From the NCBI GenBank assembly GCA_029216955.1, contig JANAVB010004000.1, forward strand, positions 1,110,782 through 1,174,781: a stretch of DNA of 64,000 nt. The letters are read 5' to 3'. The notes beneath the pieces are model-generated. The model worked only from the letters and a program-made list of their open reading frames with translations. It searched no databases and was not told where the DNA came from. Source of the DNA: Iris pallida. Taxonomy: Eukaryota > Streptophyta > Magnoliopsida > Asparagales > Iridaceae. Each line of letters begins with the position of its first letter. Within the stretch, counting starts at the first letter, position 1. A program made the position numbers and the translations under genes. Positions 1 through 11,708 of this stretch are shown one piece after another.

Positions 1-618
1 GTACCCAGCACAGTGGCAAAAGTTTGCAGCTTTCTTGGCTTGGCCAGCTACTACCGGCAATTTATTTCAGATTTTGCTCGGATTTCAGCACCTATGACCC
101 AGTTGACCCGCAAGAATGTGCAGTTTGTTTGGACAGCAGAATGTCAGAAATTTTTTGAGAAGTTGAAGCGAGGGTTGATGACGGCACCCATTCTCACGCT
201 TCCAGATGGGACCGAAGGATTTTCAGTATATTATGATACTTCAGGCAGAGGTTTAGTATGTATTTTGATACAGCATGGGAAGGTAATAGCTTATGCATCA
301 TGTCAACTTCGTGATCATGAGAGGAATTACTCGACCAACGACTTGGAGCTGGCAGCAATAGTATTTGCACTTAAACTGTGGAGGCACTATTTGTATGGAG
401 ATATGATGGAGATTTTCATCGACCACAAGAGCCTGAAGTATGTATTCACCCAGAAGGATCTCAACATGCATCAGAGAAGGTGGCTAGAGCTACTTGTGGA
501 TTATGATGTCAACCTGTAATATCATCCAGGGAAGGCCAATATAGTAGCCGATGCGTTGAGCAGGAGAGCCGGAGTTTATTTCCTCACAGCGCAGCCAGAG
601 TTATTAGCAGATCTTTAG
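1..618 (+). pseudogene. Ty3/gypsy pol remnant: RT tail and RNase H
   Basis: Seen: the start is cut by the window edge. The frame from 13 to 519 begins with [12 protein letters not shown], the RT-to-RNase H connection of Ty3/gypsy pol, and continues through RNase H ([42 protein letters not shown]). A TAA at 517-519 breaks NLQYHPGKAN, where the family has Gln; reading through, the frame reaches VADALSRR and a second stop at 616-618. Family knowledge: this stretch degrades the RNA of the reverse-transcription hybrid. It joins the integrase block that follows, so the two are one pol. The YHPGKAN and VADALSRR wording and the downstream chromodomain-like tail fit the Tekay/Del chromovirus clade. 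Not functional as it stands. Confidence 0.9.
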
Positions 619-621
619 AAG

Positions 622-2115
622 ATGGGTATAGAAGTTGTCCTTCCTACCAACGTGGCATTGATGGCCAGTATGCAAGTTCAGTCTACTATAGTTGAGATGA
701 TCAGGTTAGCTCAGTTATCAGATTCTAAGCTTCAGCGGCTCAGAGCAGGGTATGAGGCAGGACGACGGCCAGAGTTAAGTGTCCATGAGGACGGTACACT
801 TCGACATGGGAGGTGTCTTCGTGTACCTAGTAGAGATATCGGACAAGAAGTCATGGCAGAAGCTCACAGTTCTCAGTATTCTATTCATCCTGGTGGCATG
901 AAGATGTATTGTGATATCCGGCAGCATTTTTGGTGGAATGGTATGAAGAGGAAGATAGCCCAGTTTGTCTCTCGATGTTTAGTTTACCAACAAGTTAAAG
1001 CTGAGCATCAGAGACCAACTGGACTTCTTCAGCCCTTGCCGATTCCAGAATGGAAGTGGATGTATATCACCATGGATTTCATGACTGGATTACCTAGGTC
1101 CCCTACCGGTAGAGATACTATTTTGGTTATTATAGACAGGCTCACGAAGGTGGCTCACTTTCTCCCGTTCAGAGTTGGTCAGTCGACGGCTCAACTAGCA
1201 GAGATGTACCTCAGGCAGATTGTCAGATTTCATGGTGTACCAGTCAGTATCACCTCGGACAGAGATTCAAGATTTACGTCGCACTTTTGGTGCAGTGTAC
1301 AAGAGAGTTTCGGAACTCACCTCCAGTTCAGCTCAACTTATCATCCGTAGACAGATGGTCAGCCACAACGTACCATACGGACCTTGGAAGATATGTTGAG
1401 ATCTTGTACACTCGACTTCGGTGGTTCGTGGAAGGATCACCTGTACCTGGTAGAGTTCTCGTACAACAACGGTTTCCAAGCCAGTATCCAGATGGCACCG
1501 TTCGAGGCACTTTACGGTAGGAAGTGCAGATCTCCGCTAGCATAGGACGATATTGGAGAGAGGTAGATGCTTGATCCGGAAATGATTACTCAGATGGTTG
1601 AGGTGGTCAGAAGAGTCAGAGGTCATCTTCGAGTAGCTCAAGATCGCCAGCGCCATTGGGCCGATTCTCATCGACGCTCCCTTGAATTTTCCGTCGGCGA
1701 CCATGTATTCCTTAGGATCTCGTCTAACCGTGGCGTCAATCGTTTTGGCGTACGGAGAAAGCTTAGTCCTAGGAATATAGGGCTATTCGATATCCTCGAG
1801 CGAGTAGGAGATGTGTCCTATCGTCTTGCTTTCCCGCCGTTGTTGCGTGAGGTGCATGATGTCTTCAAAGTATCCCAATTGCGATGGTATATCCCGAATC
1901 CAAGTCATGTCCTTTATCATTTAGAATTGGTTGTTAGTACCAACCTTTCGTATGAGGAGAGACCCGTATCCATATTGGACCGGAGAAAGAAGATACTCAA
2001 GAACAAGACAATTAGTTTAGTCCGTGTTGCTTGGGGTCATCACTCTCTAGGTGAGTCAACGTAGGAACGTGAGGATGATATCCGATCGCGATATCCCGAC
2101 CTGTTTGACTCGTAA
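622..2115 (+). pseudogene. Ty3/gypsy integrase with chromodomain-like tail, broken
   Basis: Seen: HPGGMKMYCDIRQHFWWNGM and CLVYQQVKAEHQRPTG are the zinc-binding N-terminal part, with the first of the paired cysteines kept and the second replaced (CLVYQQ where CxxC is expected). The core follows: TMDFMTGLPRS with Asp, ITSDRDSRF with Asp, then STYHP and a TAG where Gln-Thr-Asp-Gly-Gln is expected. Two more stops near 1543 and 1565 break the C-terminal part (expected WDD and Gln). The last frame (1567-2062) carries the GPF-like region FSVGDHVFLRISS and LSPRNIGLFDILERVG, and the tail RPVSILDRRKKILKN plus, past a TAG at 2062-2064, EREDDIRSRYPDLF. That tail is the chromodomain-type ending of Tekay/Del elements. 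Role in an intact copy: insertion of the cDNA into chromatin. Confidence 0.9.
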
Positions 2116-3000
2116 GGTATAATATCCTTCTTATGCCTTACACCCTCAGCTTCCTTGCTTGCATGAATGACTGCTTGATTGATTACCTAGTTATAACTTG
2201 CTTGTGATTAATATAGCTTGCCCTTGCCTCTTAATTAAATTCTGAGGATGGAATTCTTTTAAGGTGGGTAGAGTTGTAACGTTCGTAGTTTGTATTACAT
2301 ATTTTGGTATACGTGTACGGAATTCCGACCCGTAATTAGACTTGTCTTGCTTAGCTTGATCCTGGTTTAATCTTGCCTTGGTTTATTTTGGGTTCATCCT
2401 GGTTCGACTTGTCTTGACTGGCTAGTCTTGGGTTCTGTATTGGCATGGAATAGTTAGCATTTCCTGCTTCATGTGGTTTATCCTGGCTTTGGCCTACATT
2501 AGGTTCGGTTGGGTTCGGCTTGGTTGGGCTCGATTTGGGTTGATATGCAAACCCTCACCTATCACCCACTCTCTTCCTTTATAAGCCGCCTAATCTCTCT
2601 CTTTCTTCCATTAATCCTCATAACTCTTCTTCTTCCTCCATTAACTCTCTCCACCTACCAGAGAGCTTAGGCAAGTGCAACTTGCTTCATGGAGGAACTC
2701 AAGTTTTATTGTTCCATTGTCTTCATCACGAGATTTTAAGACACTTTAGTACTTAGCATTTTTAGTTTCATTGGTTCATTCCATGTAGATCTAAGTTTGT
2801 TGCATTTTCGGATTTCTCGGTTTTGATCTACTAAACTGGCTTGTTTTCGAAAACTAAGAGATCTATGTAGTAGGTATTCTGATATTACGCAAGTTTGGTT
2901 TTGGAATGGTTGGATTTCATCGAGTCTTGACCGAGATGGGGCTTTCTTGAGCTCTTGAGCTTTTAAGCCTGCTTGTCTTGGCCTTGGGAATAAGATGAAG

Positions 3001-3158
3001 TTTTACGCACACGTTCTTACGTGCTAGCGTAGTATTTAGTTTTACGCCCACGTTTAACGTGTCAGCATAGCATTTCCTTCTTTACGCACACGTCTTAAAC
3101 GTGCCAGCGTAGTGTCCCCTTTATGCACACGCATTGCGTGCCAGCGTAATCCTTTCTA
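3001..3158. repeat. Tandem array of about 40 bases, four units
   Basis: Four head-to-tail units each contain TTTACGCACACG (variants), then an ACGTG core, then GCCAGCGTAG or a close variant. They begin near 3001, 3041, 3082 and 3120. The array is in the U5 or leader part of the LTR, downstream of its TATA box. Confidence 0.75.
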
Positions 3159-3179
3159 AGCCGAGTTCACTTAAACTTT

Positions 3180-3505
3180 ACGCGGGGGCTACTCGTGCTC
3201 GCGTAGAGTCGTGCTCGCGTAGACTTTTCCCCGCTCGCTTAGAGCCTTGTGTGCGTAGAGTTTTACTTGAGTGCTCGTGCGCGTAAAGTTCCGCTTGCAT
3301 TGGGTGCTTGCTATGCGTAGAGCCTTGCCCGCGTAGAGTTTCCTCTCGCGTAGGGCTCCCGCTCGCATAGAAGTTGCCTTTCCTTGGTCTTCCTCACGCA
3401 TAACCTTGCTCGCGTAGAGCTATCTAACTCCGTGTCTTGCTTATGTAAAGCCATTTTTATGCTCAGGGCCTCATAGCCTAGCGTAGTTTCATTCGCGTAG
3501 AGGCT
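3180..3505. repeat. Degenerate GCGTAGAG repeat tract
   Basis: GCGTAGAG or GCGTAGA variants recur at irregular spacing of about 20-30 bases, often preceded by CTCGC or CTTGCT. The tract continues the preceding array, whose units end in GCGTAG. No convincing protein is encoded on either strand. Confidence 0.65.
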
Positions 3506-4459
3506 TGAGCCCTATCCGCACCCGTTATTTTATTGTTCTTGTACCTCTTGTCACAGACTTGGTAACTTGAATTGATTGGCATGACTGGACTGATAATTGC
3601 ACATGGCACGGTATAACAAGTGAATTGACATATCATGACATGACAAGACATGACAAGCAAGCCTCATGGTAACTATTGAATGCTATTGCGACGGCTAGCA
3701 TGTCATGACAAGAATGAATGGCCTGGACACCGTGGACGATTGTGTTTGTACAAATGAACTAATACTATCTCGCATCATGTCTAAGGCAGGGACCCCTGAG
3801 TACCACGGTCAGGGGTACCTACTAAAATTGACTAAGGCTAATAACTAGAATAATCCAGTAGTCATGAAGAGATTTTCTAGCTACAGACAATCCCGTTATC
3901 TGGGCGCGTAAGTGGACTTGTAGCCTACCGACGAGTAGGGCACATTTCCAGTACACTGTCATGTGTTGCACCCTTCATGAACGGATATTCGACCTGGATA
4001 ACCTGGATGGTCTGTAGAGCTTGTGGCTGTTGGAATATCTCATTGCATCTTTCTAGTAACTAGGTCTGTGATAAACCTAGTTAGTTAAAGTATCAAGCCG
4101 TACTTAGTGCTTGGCCACGATTGATTGGATGGAGTCTAACCCAGTCTAGTCTTGTCCTGATCCTGTACAAGATTGTAATATGACCTGATTGCTTGTGCTT
4201 TATTTTATCGATAAATGGTGGGTTCTGTTTAGATGAAGGGTTACAACCTCGGTCCTTGTTTGATTTAAGGCTTGTAACTTGGTTATCTGAATAGTCCCAT
4301 GGTTACCTTATCGTATATCATCATGATTTTCCATATTTCTAGTATTTTATTATATAATTATATTTTGTGCTAATTGCTGGTTTTAGTTCTTAAGTGAAGC
4401 CTCCTTTGTAGCACTTGCTCTTTCTGGGATCTGATCCAGCTGGTTTTGTATGGCCAGAT

Positions 4460-4677
4460 ACCGAAGTCCAAGTCCAATCAACAAAAATCAACTTACATCA
4501 TTGTTAGAATTAATCCTTTTTCCTTCTAGGAAAATACTCCCACATGGCACGTACTTGTGCCCCATTACACCTCATGTGCACACCTCAACACAAGCAATGC
4601 ATTATATTGAGATATTTATCATTTGGTGTAGCCGATGTGGGACTATCTTTCCTAGTCTAAAGGCAAAAACACCAACA
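4460..4677 (-). mobile_element. 3-prime LTR fragment of the minus-strand copia
   Basis: This matches the U3 start of the right-hand LTR at 10208-10427, including the shared block CCCACATGGCAC and the motif (minus) TCCCACATCGG that is common in plant copia LTRs. The rest of the LTR is missing. The left edge ends in a short GTCCAA/GTCCGA hexamer repeat that also occurs in the right copy as GTCCGA units. Confidence 0.8.
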
Positions 4678-5791
4678 ATTCCCTATATATCTCAATATAT
4701 GGGTTGCGCATTCCCTACAGTAACTGCCCATCATACATTAGGAGAGATGTCGCTACGACTTGAATCTTCCCATATAGGTTAAATAACATCATGATACAAG
4801 AATGGACTAAGGCTTGAATTCTGCACCATAACTGTAATTCTTTCTACTCACATAATGACATCAACTGTGCTTCTGGCTGCACATTAAAGGCCTTGTACCA
4901 GCCAGGTTTCGGTATATGTATATTGGGTGTCTACAAAGTTTCCCTCAAGAGACGGCCTACATCTCTATCCATACACTCTAGGTGAGTTCTTTTAAAGAGT
5001 CTTGGCATGAAGCCTTTCGCTTTCTTGCGGTGATACGCCGCTATGACATGGACCAAAGCTGAGGCACTGCCTCATGTGGTGTCATACCACCGGTAGCATG
5101 ATGCCCAGCCTCTTTGTAGTGCCAAACTATCCAGCATGAAGGCTTTCGCTTCCTTGCGGTGTTACGTCGCCATGACATGGCTTGCAAAGCCGAGGCACTG
5201 CCTTGTATGGTGTCACACCACTGTAACATGAGGCTTATCCTCTTTGTAGTGCTGCCTACCACTCTTCATTCTACAGCATTAAACCCACTTACCTATGTGC
5301 GGTGCTACGCCGCTGTGACTTGGCCCGAAGCCGAGGCTTTACCCTCACTAGTTACCTCATGTGGTGTTACCCCACTGTAGCATGGTGTACTACGCTCCTA
5401 TGTAGTATTGTGCTACCCGTACTTTCTGTAAAGCACACCAGACATCCCAAGTGCCCGAGAACTCATTAAGGCTTCCAAGCCATCCTCTCATAGGACTTTG
5501 TTCTCTACAATAAACAAACAGTAGACAACAGTGGTTTCGGGTTCAAAATCTCGCAAGGTCCCAAAGATTGCCCAGTAACAGTGGTTCTGTGTACGTGATC
5601 GCGCAATATCCAGAGGACTGCCCGCTAACAGTAGTTCTAGGTCCGTGACCCCGCAGTATACCAAAGGATTGCCCATTTCACCTGGTATTCTTCCAGTCAA
5701 TGGTCCTCCCTTGAACCAAAAGCTAGATGTCTAGTAGATTTCTCTGAACTAATAGCATAAAACTTTATGGTAGGATTGCAGAGACACAATA
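4678..5791 (-). repeat. 3-prime untranslated region with two tandem arrays
   Basis: The 1.1 kb between the RNase H stop and the 3-prime LTR has no recognisable protein. It holds two arrays. The first (about 5017-5410) has three units of roughly 130-140 bases sharing TTGCGGTG, ACGCCGC, GACATGG and GCCGAGGC. The second (5527-5676) has three units of exactly 50 bases starting with AACAGTGG or AACAGTAG and ending near TTGCCCA or CTGCCC. Long repeat-bearing 3-prime regions are unusual for copia elements, so this could also be a separate inserted sequence. Confidence 0.6.
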
Positions 5792-7720
5792 TCAGAACGT
5801 CTTCAAGCCCATTTTTCTTACTATATCCTCGACCAGCTGACGCTTGAGACCTTTGGTGTTCGGATTCACCAGATCCTCCTGGCTCCGAATTTTCACCACG
5901 ATAAAGATTTTTTTTTAATAAGGTCATTGACCGAACTGTGCCTTAATCGTACAGTCCTTTTCTTACCATTGAAGAGGTCATTTGATACCACCGCTGCATT
6001 TGCCTAGTTGTCGCAGTAAATTGGTACTGCCGAAATCTGCGTAATAACCATAGGAAGAACATACATGAGCTCCCGAAGCCATTCTGCTTCATCTGCTGTA
6101 GCTGCTAGTGCATAAAACTCAAATTCTATAGATGAGTGTGAGAGCATAGACTGCTTCTTCGACTTCCACGATATAGTAGATCCACCCATTGAGAATATGT
6201 ATCCTCCTGTGGACCTTTCACTCTCTACTTCTGAGCACCAGCTTGCATCACTGAAGCCTTCTACTACTGTTGGATCTCCGTAGTAGTACAGTGCATACTT
6301 TTGAGTCCCTTTGAGGTATCTCATAACCCTCTTCACAGCTTTCCAGTGCTCCACACCTGGATTACTTGTGAACCGACTCAGCATCCCCACGGCAAAAGCT
6401 ATATCAGGCCTTGTGGCAGTAGTCGCATACATCAAACTCCCAATGATGCTTGAATACTCCAACTGTCTGACTCTTTTCTTTGGATTTGGCTTTAGCTTCT
6501 TGTCACACCTATAAGGCGTATATATTCCTGGAAGATCCTGATACCTATAGCGTGTGAGCATCTTCTCAATGTAATGAGACTGTGACAATGCCACTCCAGT
6601 TTTCGTCCGGATGATCTTTATCCTTAGGATAACATCAACTTCCCCTAAGTCCTTCATGCTGAACTTTAGATGAGAGGAACTTATTTGTCTCAATGACACT
6701 TGCTAGATCTGTACCCAAGATCATCATGTCGTCCACATACAAACAAACGACAACTCCTCTCCCGTCAACGAACTTTGTGTATACACATTTGTCCGTCTTG
6801 CGGACCCTGTAGTCGTTTGATCTTATGACTTTATCAAACTTCTCATGCCACACCTTGGGAGCTTGCTTCAGACCATACAGAGATTTTACTAACTTACAGA
6901 CTTTGTCTTTGAGGCCCTTGATGACGAATTCTTCTGGTTGTTACATGTAAATCTCTTCAGTCAACTCACCATTCAGGAAAGCAGTTTTGACATCCATCTG
7001 ATGAAAAATTAGCTTATGAATTGCACTTAGAGCAATCAACATCCTGATGGTCATCATCCATGCTACTGGAGCATAAGTGTCAAAGTAATCAATCCCCTGC
7101 TTCTGAGAAAATCCCTTGGCTACCAACCTAGCCTTGAACTTATCAACAGTTTCATCGGATTTCATCATCTTCTTGAAGATCCATTTACATCCGATTGGTT
7201 TTGCTTCTTCAGGTAGATCGACCAATACCCACGTGTTGTTGGTGGTTATCGAGTCATACTCATCATTAATAGCCTCCTTCCAGAGGACAGCATCTCTGGT
7301 CTTCATAGCCTCATCATAGGTAAGCGGATCTGCTTCCATATGATAGGTAATAAAATCCTCTTCGAAGTCGTTATGTCTCCTTATTTGCTTAGACATAGGT
7401 TCTATGAGTTCTGTTTTAATAGTTGTTCTTGCAACAACAACTTCTTGGACTACATCGCTATAAGGAGCTTCAGCCTCCTGTGCACTCACACTTTTCTCCG
7501 GAATATCCACAAAAATAATGTTCTTGTGCCTTGCAAATTTATCTTCAAAGAATCCTGCATCGTGAGACTCAATGATATGATTAGATTCAATATCAAGGAA
7601 CCTCCGAGCATCACTCTTATTGGCATAACCCAGGAAGATTGTCTTCGTAGTCCTTGTACCTAGCTTCTGAATCTTCAAATCCGAAAGCTTTACATACGCC
7701 ATACACCCTACACTCAAATA
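5792..7720 (-). pseudogene. Copia reverse transcriptase and RNase H, broken
   Basis: Seen on the minus strand: WKEAINDEYDSITTNNTWVL and GCKWIFKKM open the RT, then FKARLVAKGFSQKQGIDY, MDVKTAFLNGELTEEIYM and, after a break near 6940, the intact catalytic motif CLYVDDMMILG near 6750. RNase H follows: YATTATRPDIAFAVGMLSRF, VKRVMRYLKGT, GFSDASWCSE and YCDN, with a TAG replacing Gln after YCDN near 6004. A run of nine T at about 5908-5916 then shifts the frame, after which VNPNTKGLKRQLVEDIV leads to the TGA at 5792-5794. Family knowledge: this is the polymerase of a Ty1/copia element. The breaks (near 6635-6700, 6940, 6004, 5910) make it a pseudogene although the polymerase active site itself survives. 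Confidence 0.9.
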
Positions 7721-8200
7721 ACATTCAAGTTGGGCCTGACCTTGAACCAGAGTTCATAAGGAGTGACATCGAAAGTTGCATACGATACTCTATACTGAAT
7801 AAGATTAGCAGTAAGCACTGCTTCGCCCCAAAAGAAATTTGGAAGACCTGCAGTCAACAACATTGAGTTCATCATCTCTGTTAACGTTCTGTTCTTTTTT
7901 GCAACACCATTTTATTGAGGGGAGTACGGAGCAGTCGTCTCATTAACAATTCTATGTTCTCTGTAGAACGATGCGAATTCATGCGTCCTATACTCTCCAC
8001 CTCGATCACTTCTGAGTAGTTGTATATAGGTTTAACGTTCAGCTTCAGCTTTAGCCCTGAAGTCTCTGAACTACTCGAATGCTGCATCCTTCTACTTGAG
8101 AAGTCATGCGAACGTGCACTTCGAGAAATACTTCGAACCTGCCTCTATAGATAATTGATAAAAGTCACAGATATCTGAGTGTACTAACTCCAGATGATCA
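7721..8200 (-). pseudogene. Copia integrase fragment
   Basis: Minus-strand reading gives LLRSDRGGEYRTHEFA (second catalytic Asp), then ETTAPYSPQ, a TAA where the family has Gln, NGVAKKNRTLTEMMNSML, and the C-terminal stretch LPNFFWGEAVLTANLIQ. In copia integrases the third catalytic residue is the Glu of NGVAERKN; here VA is followed directly by KKN, so that Glu appears to be missing. Two stops near 7720 separate this block from the GKLSD-like LGYANKSD region that continues toward RT. The start of the core is poorly preserved. Confidence 0.8.
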
Positions 8201-8499
8201 ATATTTTATTTCAATCGTCTGAGCAGCTTCCTGATTGTCTTGTATCTGTACAGACCTTAAATCCCTCCACCTCCTTACCCCAATATTCTGAAGATAAGGA
8301 CTCGATAGGACAACTTGAGTCTGCTTCTATCATTGAACAACTCTTAGTCCATTCTATGAAGTAACTTCATCGCTATCAGCAGAAGTTCGAACATCCCTTT
8401 AGCACCGAACATCTTTTCAAAGCATGTTCCTCGCCAAGAAATTACCATCTAGCTAGTACGAATGTCCATCTTTCAAGTCTGTATCAGATAACAGACTTT

Positions 8500-8751
8500 C
8501 TAAGATCAGATCTTCGAAAATCTCTAGTACGTGTTACACACATTCCAGTGTCCTTGTCGGGGGTTCATAACCATTGTCTCGATCTTTAGATATTCTGCTA
8601 GGTACATGTTTGCCATCGAGACCTTCGTCATAATACGGCTTGTCCTTGGTGAATATCTCCTTCGAGAGCATATGTGGTCAGATGCACTAGTGTCAGACCA
8701 CAAGTCAGCTACCACGCTAGATAACTCAACCTGTATAATAATAGCAACCAA
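8500..8751 (-). pseudogene. Copia protease remnant
   Basis: A minus-strand frame carries LWSDTSASDHICSRRRY near 8690. Copia proteases have D-[ST]-G-A-S-x-H here, so the active-site Gly is Ser in this copy. The frame is short and the flanks (8200-8500) are too decayed to show the gag-pre-integrase domain with certainty. Confidence 0.6.
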
Positions 8752-8759
8752 GTTAAGTA

Positions 8760-9528
8760 ATCAAAATAACCAAGTTTAGCCATACCTGCTATTTTGGTTT
8801 GGGATTGGCCCTGCAATCCTTTTTGAAGTGACCCTTCTATTCATAGTTGAAATAAGCACCATCGCCCTAAGGTCTTTGGCTTGAATTGAGCTGACTTCAC
8901 CTACAGCTGGTGAGAGTCCTTAGCTCGTCTTCAACATGAATCCAGTGCAAGAGGCGTTCAAGATCCACCTCCATCTTCTTGTGGTGCAAGTCCGCAATAA
9001 AATTGCTCCACCTAGGTGGAAGCTTGGCGATAGTGCCCGCGACGATAAATGCATCGACAAAGGTATGTTGTCATCCTCAAGTTTCTGACGTAACTAGAAA
9101 AACTTTTTGACTTTAGGCAACATCGTCTTGTCGTCCTCAAATTGCATCTTTCAGATCTTTTCGGTCATGTGGATCTTGTTCCTGTTTTCATCTGCCTTGT
9201 AGAGATTCTCTACAGACTCCCAGACGTCCTTAGCATGGACCGTCTTGCTGTATGACTCTGCCAGAGAGTCTTCCATAGAGTTTAAGATAAGCAACTTGCA
9301 AAGGTTGTTATCTCTCATCCACTTGGATAGCAGAGCAGTGGCCTCAGCAACCCTTCGAGCATTTTCACCTTCTGGACTTAAAGGCTCAGGATCTATCAAC
9401 ACATAGTCAACGCTTACGAGTTAAAGATTAAGGCTGACCTTTCCCTTCCAGACATTGTAATGCTCCCCGTCAAATTTCTCAAGTTTGTTAAAACTTGTGT
9501 CGAGAAGGTTTGCACGGTTGTTCTCCAT
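8760..9528 (-). pseudogene. Copia gag, broken
   Basis: The minus-strand start ATG at 9526-9528 gives MENNRANLLDTSFNKLEKFD followed by GEHYNVWKGKV, the usual start of copia gag proteins. The next frame (9151-9402) holds LLSKWMRDNNLCKLLILNSM and AKDVWESVENLYK, the UBN2-like gag core. Near 8815-8870 a zinc-knuckle relic reads YFNYE-stop-KGHFKKDC: the His and last Cys remain, but Cys residues have become Tyr or been lost and a stop splits it. Gag would form the virus-like particle; this copy cannot. Confidence 0.8.
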
Positions 9529-9599
9529 CGGATGAAAAATCTTGCTTTGAGATTGTTATTCCCGAGGCTTAATTTTTGATGGACAATAGAGAATCGAAA

Positions 9600-10427
9600 C
9601 AGTTGTTAAAATAGCAACAATATTTCGTAACAACACTTCAAAGAAGGTGCACTACATAGATCCTTGGAGGATTCTGGGTAACGAAAATGTAAAAAGATTT
9701 TGTTACAACAGCAAATGAATGTAGAGCTTCTTTTAGGAAGGTACAAATCGAGTTGCTAGCAGTAGCAGCGACGAAAGCCCACAGAAGGTTTCTGATTAAA
9801 TCAGAGAAGAAGAGAAGGAAAGAAGAAAGAGAAAGGCAGCTTTGCTGGGGTGATCAGATCATCGTTGCTCAAAGTAAGATTCGCCTATATACGATCCTCT
9901 TCCAGGAACTAGCAAGTTCTTAGAGAACTTCTGGAATGCTCGTCAGTCAATTTTTGAGACTTGAACGGGCTTCCTGAACATTACGGACTCCTTTAACTCT
10001 CTTCTTGGTGCATCTTATAAAGGAAGTCAGGGGGCTCTATTTATAGAGTGGAGTGAGACTTCACCATCTCTCCTATCCGATGTGGGACTAAAATACCAAT
10101 ACTCTAAAATAGAGTTTGATCTTTTACATCATCCCACAATCAATATAGTCGAGTTCTAGCCCACGTCTACCTCCTGAACACACGACTGTGCATGCACGAG
10201 GCATCCTGGAGTCCGAGTCCGAGTCCGATCAACAAAAATTAACTTATATCATCATTAGAATTAATCATTTTTCCTTCTAGAAAAATACTCCCACATGGCA
10301 CACACTTGTGCCCCATTACACCTCATGTGCACACCTCAACACAAGCAATGCATTATATTGAGATACTTACATTTGGTGTAGTTGATGTGGGACTATCTTT
10401 CCTAGTCTAAAGGCAACAACACCAACA
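9600..10427 (-). mobile_element. 5-prime LTR of the minus-strand copia
   Basis: It starts (minus) at 10427 with TGTTGGTGTT. A second TCCCACATCGG motif is at about 10075-10089 and a TATA box (minus TATAAATAGA) at 10037-10046. The inner edge near 9600 is uncertain: the usual initiator-Met primer site TGGTATCAGAGC is not visible between the LTR and the gag ATG. Bases 9800-9840 are an A/G-rich leader-like tract. Confidence 0.6.
10037..10046 (-). promoter_or_regulatory. TATA box of the copia 5-prime LTR
   Basis: TATAAATAGA on the minus strand, about 40 bases downstream of TCCCACATCGG, the usual arrangement in plant copia LTRs. Confidence 0.6.
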
Positions 10428-10523
10428 CATTCTTACTCATGCGCGCGCATGGCAAGGTGAAGGAGGATTCGGCTTAGGCAGGCACGGTCGTCGAGGTCAG
10501 GGCTGTGCATAATGCTGATTGGG

Positions 10524-11648
10524 TGCCACATCGGCCTTACGCAACAAGGCCTCGAAGTTGTTGCCCGACCATGCGGTCACGGAGGGCTGATGGCTACATG
10601 AGCGTCGACAGAGGAGACGTGTATGGGGAAGCATCACGTTAATGAGTTCGGCAAGACTCTGTCTGGAGTCGAGGACGGGAACAATTCTCGGTGTGGAGGC
10701 ATTGATTTGGGTTGGGTCGCTCATTAATGCCTGGGCGGTGAAGAGGAGTACATGAAAGGAATTTATCTAGGCTTTATATATGGAGTTTAGCTTGTCGGTA
10801 TTAGGTGAGCATCGAATTTGGATTAGAAGAGAGTAATTTAAAATAGCTTAGGCATATATCGACAACTATTTTGATTTATTTTAGAATAGATGTGTATATT
10901 TCTTTGATTACCAAATAATAGGGTGGCTCCAGCTAGATGGGTTCAAATTTGGTTAAAAAGTCTTCTAAAATAATTTCAAATATTTAAAATCGTACCAGCT
11001 ATTTAAAATAATTTAAAATAGAATCTGAAAATAAATTTGAATATTTCATATCAAAATCTAAAATATTTTAAAATCACTTTGAAGATATATATACTTCCTA
11101 TTTAATGCTTAGGGCACAAATTTTTTATTTTTAACACTAATATCATTACCCTTATTATTATTAAATTATTTGTATGTAGAACATTTCTTAAATAATCCTA
11201 GGAAAATCCTTAAACCAAAAATATTTATATAAATATTTACTTTATAATAATTATGACAAAGAATTTCTAGTTATGCTTAAATATTCAAAATATTTATTCG
11301 TTTCATAAATAAATGATTATACATAAAACTCTATAACTAAACTCTATATTTAATCTACTGCAATTAAACTACTCTCACTAAACATTAAATTTAACTCTAA
11401 ATATATATTCAATGCATAAATAACAATTATTTATAAATTACTTATTTGACCATATAAATTAAAAATGATTTACTAAATTTGTATATACATGTACTTACTT
11501 TATAGCAAATAATAAAATGGTCCTAGTCATACTTTTAGGGAAAGTTTTTCTAATAAATTATCCATTTAATATCAAATGGCATTTATATATTGTATATATA
11601 ACAATTATTTAGAAATTATTTTTTTAAACCCTTAAAATAATGTACGAG

Positions 11649-11708
<60 letters not shown>

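Larger units (their letters stand above)
2275..4456 (+). mobile_element. Probable 3-prime LTR of the Tekay/Del-type element
   Basis: About 160 bases after the pol stop, a purine stretch AAGGTGGGTAGAG (2261-2273) looks like the polypurine tract and is followed at 2275 by TGTAACGTTCG, a usual LTR start. A TATA-like CTTTATAAG lies near 2578. The proposed end is TGGCCA at 4451-4456, directly before the fragment of the minus-strand copia LTR. The partner LTR is outside the window, so the right edge and any target duplication cannot be checked. The segment is non-coding and carries the two repeat arrays listed next. Small ORFs inside it are not conserved proteins. Confidence 0.55.
4460..10427 (-). 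mobile_element. Degenerate Ty1/copia retrotransposon, minus strand
   Basis: A minus-strand element in copia order: 5-prime LTR (right), gag, protease, integrase, RT, RNase H, 3-prime LTR fragment (left). The ends are direct repeats: 4460-4677 and about 10208-10427 match almost base for base, both beginning (minus) TGTTGGTGTT. The left copy is cut after about 218 bases where it meets the gypsy LTR; the right copy continues. No target duplication is visible, because the left copy is truncated. Reading frames are broken throughout, so the copy is dead. Confidence 0.85.

Noticed and set aside
4450..4782. 110-residue plus-strand ORF
   Set aside because: It covers the copia LTR fragment on the opposite strand and adjoining non-coding sequence.
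10497..10724. 75-residue minus-strand ORF downstream of a TATA-like box
   Set aside because: It crosses the proposed solo-LTR edge at 10524 and has no recognisable domain; it is better explained as LTR leader sequence.
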